A program made the translations under genes and the position numbers. This document shows, piece after piece, positions 45,823-55,780 of a stretch of DNA of 64,000 nucleotides (positions within the stretch are counted from its first letter, which is position 1; each line of letters opens with the position of its first letter). The stretch lies in the NCBI GenBank assembly GCA_010909165.1, contig MU008164.1:62001-126000 (forward strand), read 5' to 3'. This DNA comes from Anthoceros angustus (Eukaryota; Streptophyta; Anthocerotopsida; Anthocerotales; Anthocerotaceae). A model generated the notes under the pieces. The model did no database searches, had not been told where the DNA came from, and saw only the letters and a list, made by a program, of their open reading frames with translations.

Positions 45823-45829
45823 TCCCCCT

Positions 45830-46800
45830 TGGCATCTTGGCATGGTGCCCTTCGTTGGGTTGTTCCCCCTTTTGTCTTGGGGTGGATGGGATTTTCCATC
45901 TCCTTTTTTACAATAAAGTCTCCACGTTGTCTAGATGTCACTCCTTGAAGGGAGGACTTATGTACATCTTTTTTATATTGCACCCTAATATGAACGATAA
46001 ATATAACTTTTTAAATTAGCCTTCGGTATAGGAGCCACTAATTATGAGATAACTTATCTTAGGAAAATAGTCATCAGAATGGCGGAAAGAAACATTAATA
46101 TTCTACAAATATTCTAAAAATATAAATTATTATATATCATAAAATAAAATAATTCATTATAATTTTCAATAGTTATAATTTTAAACCATACTTGTGCAAA
46201 AGAGGGTGCTTTTTTCATTGAAAGAGGATCCTCATATACTCCATGGAGACCTTTGAATTTAGTGGATTAGGTTTACCGTAGGAGGCATTTTTTGGATCCC
46301 CTAATGTTGAAGAATTATTTTTAAATAAATTTCAACGTGTATGGATTTATAATTTGAGTTTTAAAAAATATAATAATAATATATAGTTTAATAGTATATT
46401 AAATAGATAAGATACTCTACTTTTTTACATAATTTTATAATATATTATAAATCATAAGTGAATAAAAAAGATCAAGAATAAATATTATGATTTTTTTTAT
46501 CTATTTACCTAGTGAACACCATGGCTTTTAAGATTAGCTTATAACGTGGGTTTCAATATTAATGAAATAGGTGGATACCTAAGTAGGGGTGTAGAACATA
46601 TGGAGAGATTGGATCCCCGCGGAGGTTTGCGCTCTGCCCCTCCTGGCCCCGAGGTGTGCACTCTCATGCTCCCGGCGACCAAGGTGTGTGCACACCGACA
46701 TGTTTTCAGCTCTTCATCATTTTGCACTTTTCAGTTTTCGACCACTCATTTCAATATGTTTTTCAAATTCGATACTTGCTACAATTAATTAATTCTCGTC
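45830..46800. other. AT-rich island
   Basis: From about 46010 to 46540 the sequence is strongly A+T-rich with runs such as AAAATATAATAATAATATATAG, unlike the genes around it. No coding content; a possible matrix-attachment or old-transposon remnant. Confidence 0.5.
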
Positions 46801-46923
46801 GGAACCGTTGGCTCCTACGGTAATGCCGATTGCCACCACCAATTGCTCCTCCCCAATCTCACCTCCAAGAGCAAAGCCAATTCTGGATCTCCGCAGTCAA
46901 ATAAGCATATATTTCAGACTGTC

Positions 46924-47118
46924 TAATGTGTGTCCAAATGGCTTAGGCCAAATGGGGACACATGTATACCAACGTCGCTGTTTTAAAAGCATCCTGCGCT
47001 TCCATCCATACTCGATACTTGATAGGGTGCCTAGAGGGAGTGGATGCCCTTGCTGCCAGTAGCTTCAGCCCACCATTCATGGTTTAGTTAATGGCCTTAA
47101 ATAAACTTCTTCTCCTCC
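46924..47118 (+). repeat. dispersed repeat R, copy 4 (long form)
   Basis: AATGTGTGTCCAAATGGCTT is followed by AGGCCAAATGG and then GGGTGCCTAGAGGGAGTGGA and TGCCCTTG, ending CTTAAATAAACTTCTTCTCC. It aligns along its whole length with 59009-59225 but is more diverged and has lost part of the GTACCAAGTCCCATGACG segment. Confidence 0.75.
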
Positions 47119-47359
47119 ATACAGACAGCATAAACTTCTTGGTGGAGAAACTTGTGCTCAAGACATTGAAGGTCACTCAAAATGAGGTGGAACCTGCATG
47201 GACTGACCTAGTACATCAAATCCAAGAATGAGACTCATGAATCTCTGGAATGGAATCTCTGTAAGAATGAGCCTCAATTGCCGATTCTGCCACCACTCCA
47301 CCCGTCGGATATGTTACACCAACCCAGGTGAAGTCTGTCTCTCCATCCTAGGATGCCAC

Positions 47360-47420
47360 TGCAAACAGCCCATGGCCAGGACTGATCAGCAGCAACATCA
47401 AATTAAAGTTAGCGTCTTAT
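47360..47420 (+). repeat. duplicated block, copy A
   Basis: CCCATGGCCAGGACTGATCA followed by GCAGCAACATCAAATTAAAG is nearly identical to 59460-59513. Both copies follow a repeat R copy by 250 bases or so. It reads MA(R/S)TDQQQHQIKVSV in frame. Confidence 0.75.
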
Positions 47421-47936
47421 CAGTTCAATGCTTGAGGAACGATTTGAGCACAGCTTCATGCACGGAGCCGCCCAGTGCTTTCTTGGGCCCCGGAGTCGGG
47501 CGCTGGAAAATATTGGCTCCTCTGCTTGGAGCTGCACCTTCGTGGCTTGTGCGGCGGCCGTGGCTCTCGCTGTTGTCGTCTCGTGATAGATCTTCTTGCG
47601 CGCGAAGGTTCGAGGACAGTTTGGGGGAATTCCAGGATCACAAGATCGCCAGAAGGAAAGGAGGATGCGGGTGGGCTGCCTTGAAAGTAACCCACCGTTA
47701 CCAAGCAAGAAATCCAGCAGAATCTCGGGTCAAGACGTTCCATGCCGCTTGAGGAATGCCTGCCGGGTCGAGTGAAGGAAGGCGTGGACGAGCAGCCAGT
47801 GCAGTAGCCGTGGTTGCATCGAGACGAGACGAACTGTGTTGAATGCAGCAATTTTCTTGGAGTGCAACTTGAATTGGTTCTTAAATACTCTTGTTTACCG
47901 GTGATGGCAGCTTGCACGCAATTCTTTGTGCATGAA

Positions 47937-48218
47937 ACAAAGTGTGTTTCTCGCATGACCTGCAGCAAATCCCTGGCAGCAGAATCCAGAGAGGGATCAA
48001 GAAAACCAGGATGGAGGTGTTGACCCCAGAACAAAGTGTGTTTCTCGCATGACCTGCAGCAAATCCCTGGCAGCAGAATCCAGAGAGGGATCAAGAAAAC
48101 CAGGATGGAGGTGTTGACCCCAGAACAAAGTGTGTTTCTCGCATGACCTGCAGCAAATCCCTGGCAGCAGAATCCAGAGAGGGATCAAGAAAACCAGGAT
48201 GGAGGTGTTGACCCCAGA
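47937..48218. repeat. three tandem 94-bp units
   Basis: Units beginning ACAAAGTGTGTTTCTCGCAT start at 47937, 48031 and 48125 and are almost identical. Each holds GACCTGCAGCAAATCCCTGG and GGATCAAGAAAACCAGGATG. There are no spacers, so this is not a CRISPR-like array. Confidence 0.9.
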
Positions 48219-48348
48219 CAGAGGACCCATATAGATCGAGGCACAGTGCTTCGAGAAATAGTGAGGGACACAACAGGCTCTTTGAAAGGTTTCCGAGACA
48301 GAAAAACAGGCAGAGGGAAGACCTCGAGGAAGCTCCTTTACTGCAGCG

Positions 48349-48403
48349 CATGCGAGAAACACACTTTGGTTCTGCACACAAAATAAAGTGTGTTTCTCGC
48401 ATG
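48349..48403. repeat. perfect 19-bp inverted repeat
   Basis: CATGCGAGAAACACACTTT at 48349-48367 is exactly complementary to 48385-48403, loop 17 bases. The right arm is the same word that opens each 94-bp unit upstream. Confidence 0.85.
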
Positions 48404-48905
48404 TCATGCAACAACTGGGCTTTCAACATAACGCAGGCGACATTGGGAAAGATCCTAGATCTGAAAACTGTGCTGGCAAATCTGACATTTTCAAAATGGA
48501 GACATGATGCAACTGTTTGAACAAACTGAAGCTATTGCGCTTTTCAGCCTACTGGATAATATTGTCGTGCAGCTTACCCTTGGTGGAAATCTTGCAAACT
48601 ACATACATATGTAGAACTTGTAGAGGTATCCGGGCTTGCCCTGGTTATCCGTTGAAAGAAGGCCTCAAAAAGGCCTGACATACTTCACAAGCACATCCAC
48701 AGAATAACCTACGTTCAGATGTCCTATCTAGTCACCTAGCACCTGCCTCCAGCAAGGGCACGATTCAGACCTTGTTGTGCAGTCTAGAGGAGAAGGACAT
48801 TTACTACCTCATACTATTCCATCCTCATATGCATCAGTCCATCATCGTCTCTGCTCTACAATGGTGAAAGCGGAGAAGACATCTCAATTTGAGGATATGG
48901 TGGAG

Positions 48906-49728
48906 CTACTCGCATCGAGACGGCAAGAATTTTGCAGCGGTAAGCATGGACATCACGTAAGCATCATGCTGCAGATCATGATGACATAATCGGATGCCTC
49001 CGAGTGAAGCGACGGTTTGCAACACCTTCCGGACCTCCCTCATGCCTGGACGATCTCGGGATTTGAGGGCCAAGCACCGACAAAGCGCCCACACTCTATG
49101 GATACCTTCCCACTTGCTAAACTATATGTGTCCGCCAACGCAGGGTCGATCAGCCTTCCCGTTCCCCGTCCATGGCGGAAAATGCCAGCTCGCCGGCCTC
49201 ATCATACCCTCTCCGAAAATCTACAGAGCTTTGAGATGAGTTCAAGCGGCCACAACTCGGCGTAGACATCGCTCTTGGGAGTGAGTCGGAAGGCGACATA
49301 GTACTGTGGTCGATATAGCCCATGGTGCCTTGGATCATGTGGAAACATGAGTTGCCGCCTTGTTCGGAGCCCTTGAGATGCCAAATCGCCACCTTCGCAT
49401 TGAGGTCATCGTCGGCGAATATTTGAAGACTTCACATCTCGGTGGAAGATGGGTGGGTCGGCCGAATGAAGATACGCTAGCGCATCGGAGGTCCGCTATA
49501 AGGCGTTGTCTCCAAGTGAGCGGAAATCCTTCTCTTTTCCCTTGGAGATGTTCCGGCAGCTGCTAGACAAACTCAAGACGAGGAGAGCAATTTTGTTCTC
49601 CATGGAACAGCCAGCTTCACCAAGTGTCTGTGATTCACCGAATCGACCTCGTTGAAAAGCCGCTTGTACTGGGAGCCTTCCGCTTGCCCTTCTTGATTGC
49701 TACTGTGCCATCTGAGCTTGCTGTAGAC
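48906..49728 (-). pseudogene. LRR receptor kinase, separated kinase domain
   Basis: This is the downstream part of the receptor at 55781-58416, cut off by the copia element. The minus strand at 49727 continues the split glycine loop as VYSKL, then DGTVAIKKGK (the subdomain II lysine), then in a shifted frame GSQYKRLFNEVDSVNHRHLV. Further on come ALAYLHSADPPIFHRDVKSS (catalytic loop with HRDVK..N), GTMGYID and TPKSDVY in different frames, and LALKSRDRPGMREV near 49050. At least three frame changes and lost segments (the DFG region reads AIWHL) show neutral decay. The 3' end of the old gene lies near 48900. Confidence 0.8.
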
Positions 49729-49921
49729 CGTTAGAAATCTATAGGATTGGTGCAACACATCACATATTAGAGTTATGAGTATAAGTCCTAGAAGTATATA
49801 GGATTATCCGAGGCGAGATAGGGTTTCATACTATCGAGAGTATGACAAGGCCAAAGGCTATATATGTATGCATAGCACACCATTTCTAATGTCTTGAACA
49901 CAGGAATTCTGTTTTCTAACA
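49729..49921 (+). repeat. 5' LTR of outer copia
   Basis: Pairs with 55585-55780. Begins CGTTAGAAATCTATAGG and ends TTTTCTAACA. Confidence 0.93.
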
Positions 49922-50118
49922 TGGTATCGAGCATGGTTCGGAGATGCGTAAAGCACTGCACCACCTGTGGGACTCTTGCCACTTGTCTTCTATTGCATTG
50001 TTTGTAGTTATGCACTAAGTGTCCGTGGAAAGCTCGCTTGCAATTTCGTGAAGCTTGGTAGTAGTTTTGGTGCGAGGAACTTTTGTCTTGTCTTTGCATA
50101 GCTTTCGGAGGTGTGCAT

Positions 50119-51090
50119 ATGGAGACTACGCGTCAAGTGGAGAAGTTTGATGGCAGGAACTTCACATTATGGAAGTTGAAGCTAAAATCTCTTCTCATTG
50201 ATGAGGATTGTGGAAGTTTGTGGAAAATGGACTTCCGGATGGCGCTTCGAAAAGGATATAGACAAGGATGCAAAGCCTTGGCTAATATTATCTGAATGTG
50301 TCGATGACATTCTCTCACAATTGAGCGAGTGTGTCTCTTCGCAGGATGCATGGAAAATTCTTTGCTGGCGTATGAAGAAGAGCATTGTGAGCGAAATGCC
50401 TGGAAAGTCAATTCTCCAACTTCAAGATGGTGAGGCGACATTCAACAACATGTCAACAAGTTGAAAAGCTTGGTTGATCAAATGAGGGAGGCGAGATCAA
50501 ACCTTGGAGGGTAAGGTGATCCCTGCTTTAGTAGTTTGCCACCATCATGTAGGCAATTTTATTGTCTTATAGGGCATCCGTAGCGATGCGTCCAAGTGAT
50601 AATCAACCAACCTTTGATGAGGTGGTTAGATTACTCCTACAAGAGGAGCTTGATGGTTCTTTCCGGACACAAGGCAACGAAGGCTTGGCACTCTTCTCCA
50701 AGAAGGGCACATCACGGTGGAAGACCTCAAGCCAAGTCTCTAGAAGGGACAAAGGATACGGATGCAAAGAGAAAGGTGAAAGGCTTTTGTTATTGCGGAA
50801 GCCCAATCACCACGCAAAGGATCAGAAATAAGATTGGCGACTTGAAGAAGGAAATCATCCCAAGCTAATCAAGTCGTGAGAAGGACCAAGAACACATCTT
50901 GCGTGCTTCACCGAAAGAGATCAAGCGACTTCATCAAAGAAGGATGAGAGTTTGTACCTTGACTCGTGCATCCCAAAGATTTCGCTTATAACCTTCCTTG
51001 GTTCTCAAGCTACGAGGTATTGCCAGAGGGGCATACAGTGGCGCTTGGTGACAATAGGTCACATGACATCAAGGGAAGAGGAGTGTTACG
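50119..51090 (+). pseudogene. gag and protease remnant of outer copia
   Basis: Frames read VEKFDGRNFTLWKLKLKSLL (copia gag start), then after frame changes AWKILCWRMKKSI, TFDEVVRLLLQEE, a broken zinc-knuckle region with FCYCGSP, and SLYLDSCI (protease YLDSG site with Gly changed to Cys) followed by LGDNRSHDIKGRGVLRVH, where the frame meets the second element. Confidence 0.75.
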
Positions 51091-52982
51091 AGTCCATTGT
51101 CAGTCCGGATATACTTAACGAACTGCCCTATTTGTTTTTCAGCCATCAGCAGCCATTGTCGAAAGAGTTCGAAGGTGTCACTCTTCAATTGCATTGGATA
51201 TGTCCAAGTGTAGCGAGAGTAATCATCTGTGATGCATAGGTAATATATGGAACCTCCCAGAGATGGGATATGAATTTTTCCAGATATGTCTGCATGCACT
51301 AGTTCTAACACATTCGTGGCTCTGTAGGATGCTGCAACTGGGAACGGATGAGCCTTCTGTTTTGCAACAATGCAGGCTTCACAGGACGGCAGATCCTTGA
51401 AAACTTGAGGTAAGGGTTCTAGATGACACTCTTGTAAAGACATGTCTACCAGTTTGCGTTTATTAACATGACCGAGCCTGGCATGCCACAGGACAGCAAG
51501 GCGTTGGGACTGTTTGGAGACTAAGCTTGCCTTATGACAAAGGGTACAAATATCAAGTCTATAGAGATCATGATCAAGTGTACCTTTGAACACCAGCATG
51601 GATGGATCTGACCTCTTATAGAAAAGACAGATGTCTTCGCTGGCTTTCATATCATATATGCGCAGTTGCATCAGCTTGCTAAGAGAAAACAAATTCTTGG
51701 CCATGGAGGGTACATAGAGAACGCCATCCAGGGTAAGAATGGATCCGTCGTGAAGTGTGAACTTACACGTCCCACAGCCTAGAATAGGGAGACTGGAATG
51801 GTTCCTTTCATCTCCTAGTAGAACTCTTTCAGCTGTGTGATCAGCTTTCAACATGTAGAACTGATCCTTGTTTTTGCAGATGTGCGATGTTGCACCAGAA
51901 TCCAAATACCAGCCATCTTCGTCACTTATGGATCTAGCCAGGCAGACTGTAAGTATCTTCACCACTGGTTTGGTGTCACCTGTGTTCTTCTCCTTGATTG
52001 CAACAGTTGCGGTATTCTTAGGAGTTCTTCGAGGTTCTCCTGCCTTCTTTTTCTTGCATTCTCGAGCCCAGTGACCAGCTATGCCACACCAGTTGCAATT
52101 TCCAGGTCGTTTTGATGGGCCAGAAGAATCAGAAGTTTGCGCAGGTTTACCTCCTGCCTTGCCTTTTCCTTTGAATGTCCTATGATTTGTTGCTAATGCC
52201 TTCTCTGTTCTGCTCTTAGGAGCTCCCATCGAAAACATTCTGCTCTGCTCTTCCTGGTACAAGGCACCGATTACCTCTTCAAGGGTGATGGTGCTTGCAC
52301 TTCCAGCAGCGGCAGCAGCATGTGCAGTCCGGATAGGGCCATTCTGGCTAGTGATAAATGACTGGTACGAAGGTGGTAGTCTTGTGAGGAGCTCAGCAAC
52401 AGCATCCACTTCGTCCATCTTGGTTCCGGTGAGTGATGCAATTTGAGCTTTCAGGTGTCGAAACTTGCTTGTGAAGTTCGATACCTTGTCTCCCTCTTTC
52501 ATCTTTAGATTGTAGAACTCGTGTTTCACTGCACACAGGGTTAACACGTTTGTGACCTTGTAGGTCTTCTCCAACTGTGACCATATCTCAGAAGCGTTTT
52601 CCAGGAATTCCACTTCTGGTACAAGGTCAGCATCCAGGCCTCCAATTAGTAGAGCAATGGCAATGCCATTCAGCTCATCCCACTCAGCAATCTGATCTGC
52701 TGTTGGAGCTGGATTTGCATTGGGATCCGGTTTCTTTGTAGTCCCATCCACAATTTTCCATACGCGTCGGGCTATCAAGGTAGCCTTCATTCGGATTCGC
52801 CAAACTGGGTACCTTGTCCCATTGAAGCGATCTTTCTCCTTCAGTTCTGACGTGTATGTTGCCTTGGTGGTAGTGGCAGCCATTACTACAGGCTGGTTAA
52901 AGTTTACAGCAGACTGTATGAGGCTTAGGCTCTGGAACTGACCAATTAAGGCGTTTATGGATGCAGCAAAACCTGCGGACAT
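51069..52982 (-). CDS. gag-protease-integrase polyprotein of the nested copia, truncated
   Basis: One open frame of 637 codons from ATG 52982. Seen: gag with KEKDRFNGTRYPVWRIRMKA and SQLEKTYKVTNVLTL; zinc knuckle CNWCGIAGHWARECKKK; protease WYLDSGATSHI; GAG-pre-integrase VLWHARLGHVNKRKL and CEACIVAKQKAHPFP; integrase start LELVHADISG, ITDDYSRYTWTYP and YIRTDNG. The last seven residues (LVTLLFP) come from the other element read backwards. The frame has no lesion up to the break, so this insertion is much younger than the surrounding gag remnants. The truncation removes the second integrase Asp/Glu and all of the polymerase. Confidence 0.92.
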   Translation of the reverse strand: MSAGFAASINALIGQFQSLSLIQSAVNFNQPVVMAATTTKATYTSELKEKDRFNGTRYPVWRIRMKATLIARRVWKIVDGTTKKPDPNANPAPTADQIAEWDELNGIAIALLIGGLDADLVPEVEFLENASEIWSQLEKTYKVTNVLTLCAVKHEFYNLKMKEGDKVSNFTSKFRHLKAQIASLTGTKMDEVDAVAELLTRLPPSYQSFITSQNGPIRTAHAAAAAGSASTITLEEVIGALYQEEQSRMFSMGAPKSRTEKALATNHRTFKGKGKAGGKPAQTSDSSGPSKRPGNCNWCGIAGHWARECKKKKAGEPRRTPKNTATVAIKEKNTGDTKPVVKILTVCLARSISDEDGWYLDSGATSHICKNKDQFYMLKADHTAERVLLGDERNHSSLPILGCGTCKFTLHDGSILTLDGVLYVPSMAKNLFSLSKLMQLRIYDMKASEDICLFYKRSDPSMLVFKGTLDHDLYRLDICTLCHKASLVSKQSQRLAVLWHARLGHVNKRKLVDMSLQECHLEPLPQVFKDLPSCEACIVAKQKAHPFPVAASYRATNVLELVHADISGKIHIPSLGGSIYYLCITDDYSRYTWTYPMQLKSDTFELFRQWLLMAEKQIGQFVKYIRTDNGLVTLLFP

Positions 52983-53445
52983 AAGATCTTAACAAGGTAA
53001 CTAGAGCTATGGCCCTAGTGACACAGGTTAGTAGCTTAGGCCCACTAGATTTCTTTACTTTTAGATTATATACATTCTAACACTAGCATTGCAGGCAAGG
53101 ATCGGAGGGGAAAGGTGAGTTCGAAGGGGAGGGGATACTAAAGTATTCTTGCCTCTTCATACTCATCCTTTCCTTCATATCCCGTCTATTTATGCTTAGT
53201 TTAGACTAATAATACTTCATTAGGTGTGAACAGACATGACTTAATTAATTATTTTTCAAAAAACATGTTCTTTCAGCTGAACCCTAACTGTCAATTCTTG
53301 GTGTCTTTACAGGTGGACCACTAGCACTCTAAGGGATGCAAGAATGCCAAGGGACACCTCTCTGATTGTAGCTCTTCAGATCCATGGCCTCAGCAACGCC
53401 GGGTGTGGTGGCCTTCGGCTCTCCAGCATCGGAAGCAAGGAAAGG

Positions 53446-53931
53446 TCATCGAATCTGTGAAGATCTGTCGCAATTGGCGGCAGATGCTCTCAGATTCAGA
53501 TTCTGTAGAAGAACAACAATGCTCTTCATGTCTTCCTTTATTTGTTCTGATCCCACAATTGCTATTTGCTCAAGGGAATTTCTTATGTCTTCAATGTTGT
53601 TCAGAATCTCTTCTTGACTCTGTAGCAGCAATGACTGAATTTTCTCCACCTGCCTTAGCACAGCCAATTGTCTGAACACCACGTTAGTTAAGATCGCTTC
53701 TGATGATCGTCCTGTTTGTGGTGCAGTTGGATATGCCGCTTGACGAATTGGGTTTCGGCAGGGTGGAGGTGTGATCCTTCTCCTTTCGCAGCAATGTGAG
53801 GTCTGTCTCCCTCGTTGCCAATCAACATTTGAATATCCAGCATGTGCTGAATTTTTGCTCACGTCTTGTTTCTGTCCAAACAGGTGGTTAGGTCGGGGGC
53901 CACCTCTCCTGTTTGTAGACCTTCGAGGCAT
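53446..53931 (-). CDS. extra ORF between primer site and gag of the nested copia
   Basis: A 161-codon frame in the leader, upstream of gag. It starts MPRRSTNRRGGPRPNHLFGQ, is basic and Pro/Arg-rich for about 85 residues, then becomes a heptad-patterned helix: FRQLAVLRQVEKIQSLLLQS, EEILNNIEDIRNSLEQ, IKEDMKSIVVLLQNLNL. Copia elements usually go straight from the primer site to gag. I know no matching family. The frame is intact like the gag-pol next to it. It could be an RNA- or nucleic-acid-binding accessory protein that self-associates (inference). Confidence 0.55.
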   Translation of the reverse strand: MPRRSTNRRGGPRPNHLFGQKQDVSKNSAHAGYSNVDWQRGRQTSHCCERRRITPPPCRNPIRQAAYPTAPQTGRSSEAILTNVVFRQLAVLRQVEKIQSLLLQSQEEILNNIEDIRNSLEQIAIVGSEQIKEDMKSIVVLLQNLNLRASAANCDRSSQIR

Positions 53932-54135
53932 TGTGCCTGCTGCTGGTTCATCTCCCAGACAAGAGGTGAGAACTTAGTTTATTCATTTTTCTCAGCCACT
54001 TGGCTGCTTTCTCATGGATTGCTAATGCAGGCTGTTTGTGTTTCTGTGCGGCAGCATGTTCGCTAATCCTAGCAGACCAAGTGCGGGGTGCATTGGCTGC
54101 ACCGAATAGCACAGAGGGATTAGGCTCTGATACCA

Positions 54136-54332
54136 TGTAAACTATCAGAAGATAGTCATCTAGCGTAGATAGACAAGAGAGCCAGGAGGCTGAGACTTGT
54201 GTACAAAACTTGTATATCAAAAGTGATGATAAAAAATGTTTCATATGTTCATTAAATAGCTAAACCCTAAATAACCAAAGGACACATATATAACATATGT
54301 ATAACCTACGCGAATATAGATTAATCCTAACA
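54136..54332 (-). repeat. 5' LTR of nested copia (only LTR left)
   Basis: On the minus strand it begins TGTTAGGATTAATCTATA and ends GATAGTTTACA. The primer site follows directly. No partner LTR exists at the other end. Confidence 0.85.
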
Positions 54333-54758
54333 ACTAGGAAGACTTGGACATATCTTATGAAGGAGAAATCCCAGGTATTTACACTCTTCAAGGAATGGAA
54401 AGCCATGGTGGAGAACGCAAGTGGACAACGTCTGAAGACTTTGCGTAGTGACAACAGAGGTGAATATATCTCCACTGACTTCCAACGCTTTTGCAAGGAG
54501 CATGGAATTGGAAGGCAACTAACCATCCCTCACACACCGGAGCAAAATGGAGTGGCGGAGCGCAAACTTCGAACTCTGGTGGAGGCAGCTAAATGCATGT
54601 TACATCATAGTGGCTTGGAAGTACGTTTTTGGGGTGAGGCTGTTGTTACAAGAACCTATGTTTTGAATCGAGTTCCAACCAAAGCTATTGTTGGAATGAC
54701 CGGAGGAAGCGTGGTCCGCGCCAAGCCCGACATAAGCCATTTGAGGATCTTTGGTTGA
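54333..54758 (+). pseudogene. integrase remnant of outer copia
   Basis: The frame resumes with TRKTWTYLMKEKSQVFTLF, then LRSDNRGEYISTDFQRFCKE, HTPEQNGVAERKLRTLVE and FWGEAVVTRTYVLNRVPTK: the D and E of the integrase catalytic triad and the GKGY-type region. It begins directly at the LTR tip of the nested element, so the N-terminal half is gone. A stop follows LRIFG. Confidence 0.85.
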
Positions 54759-54949
54759 TGGTTTATGCTCATGTTCAAGCAAACCCGAACAAAATGGGAT
54801 CCAAAAGGCGTGAAGTGCCTTATGCTTGGATACTCTACTTAGATTAAGGGCTACCAGGCGGATCTTCAAGGAAGAAGATCATTTTTAGTGGACGTTGTAT
54901 TTAATGAGGTTGTGGAACCCATCAAAGGAGTGAGCTCCAACCCCATATT

Positions 54950-55563
54950 TGGCAACAGGGACAAGGCCCGACATTGCAGAGGCAGTGGGAGTTGTGAGTC
55001 GATTCTTGGCCAACCTCGACAACAAAGATTATCAAGCGATCAAGAGGATATTCGGATACTTGCGGCACAAAACATTGGAAGTTGCAATACCAAAAGGATC
55101 GACATGAAGACGCCTGTGGTTGGATTTTGTGATTGATTGGGAGATGTCGATGGCCGCAAGTCTACCACAGGATATGTATTTATGCTATTTGGGGAGCCAT
55201 TTCATGGAGTAGTAGGCGTCGACCCTCGTGGCTTTGTCCTCTGAGCGGAGTACATGGCAATATCTGCTGCAATGGAAGCAATATGGCTACGACGATTGCT
55301 CAAGAAATGGGATTTAAGCGGAAGGGTCGACAACCATCTTCAACGACAATCAAGGTTGCATTTACTTAGCAAAGAATGCTACTTTTCACGCGAGGACGAA
55401 ACACATTGAAGTAAAGCATCACTTCATCAGGGAGAAAGTTCAATCCAAGGAGATAGAGCTAGCGTATTGTCCCACTGCGAACATGCCTGCAGATGTTTTG
55501 ACCAAAGGGTTGACTTTAGAGAAGCACGTTAAGTTTAGCAAGATGTTAGGCTTAAAAGAGTAG
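54950..55563 (+). pseudogene. RNase H end of outer copia
   Basis: Broken frames give VVSRFLANLDNKDYQAIKRI, GYLRHKTLE, AEYMAISAAMEAIWLRRLL and, in the last clean piece, HARTKHIEVKHHFIREKV followed by ADVLTKGLTLEKHVKF ending at TAG 55561-55563. These are the last motifs of a copia polyprotein, but most of the polymerase before them is lost. Confidence 0.75.
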
Positions 55564-55584
55564 CACTGATGTGTTGAGTGGGAG

Positions 55585-55780
55585 TGTTAGAAATCTATAG
55601 GATTGGTGCAACACATCACATATTAAAGTTATGAGTATAAGTCCTAGAAGTATATAGGATTATCCCAGGAGCGAGATAGGGTTTCATACTATCGAGAGTA
55701 TGACAAGGCCAAAGGCTATATATGTATGCATAGCACACCATTTCTAATGTACTGAACCTGGGAATTACTGTTTTCTAACA
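55585..55780 (+). repeat. 3' LTR of outer copia
   Basis: TGTTAGAAATCTATAGG to TTTTCTAACA, preceded by a purine tract and followed by target duplication TAGAC. Confidence 0.93.

Larger units (their letters stand above)
51095..54332 (-). mobile_element. second copia element, truncated, opposite strand, inside the first
   Basis: On the minus strand: a 197-base LTR (54332-54136, TG...CA), a perfect primer site TGGTATCAGAGCC (54135-54123), a 1.1 kb leader carrying its own ORF, then a long intact gag-protease-integrase frame that ends inside the integrase core at about 51095. Reverse transcriptase, RNase H and the other LTR are absent. The right end is cut exactly at the LTR tip; the left end is a ragged deletion junction. 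Confidence 0.9.
49729..55780 (+). mobile_element. Ty1/copia LTR retrotransposon inserted in the receptor kinase
   Basis: Bounded by 193- and 196-base LTRs in TG...CA form (5' copy mutated to CG) and a 5-bp target duplication TAGAC at 49724-49728 and 55781-55785. The LTRs differ by about eight substitutions and two indels. A primer site TGGTATCGAGC (one base short of the initiator-tRNA form) follows at 49922. A polypurine tract TTGAGTGGGAG precedes the 3' LTR. The interior is broken: gag and protease remnants 50119-51090, then another copia (51095-54332), then integrase from 54333 and RNase H remnants to 55563. Most of the reverse transcriptase is missing. Not able to move by itself. Confidence 0.93.

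Noticed and set aside
47228-48094. Frames of 174 (+) and 212 (-) codons
   Set aside because: The minus frame is mostly the 94-bp repeat read through; the plus frame only shares a short duplicated block. No family match.
47937-48218. CRISPR-like array
   Set aside because: Units are contiguous with no unique spacers and the host is a plant; it is a minisatellite.
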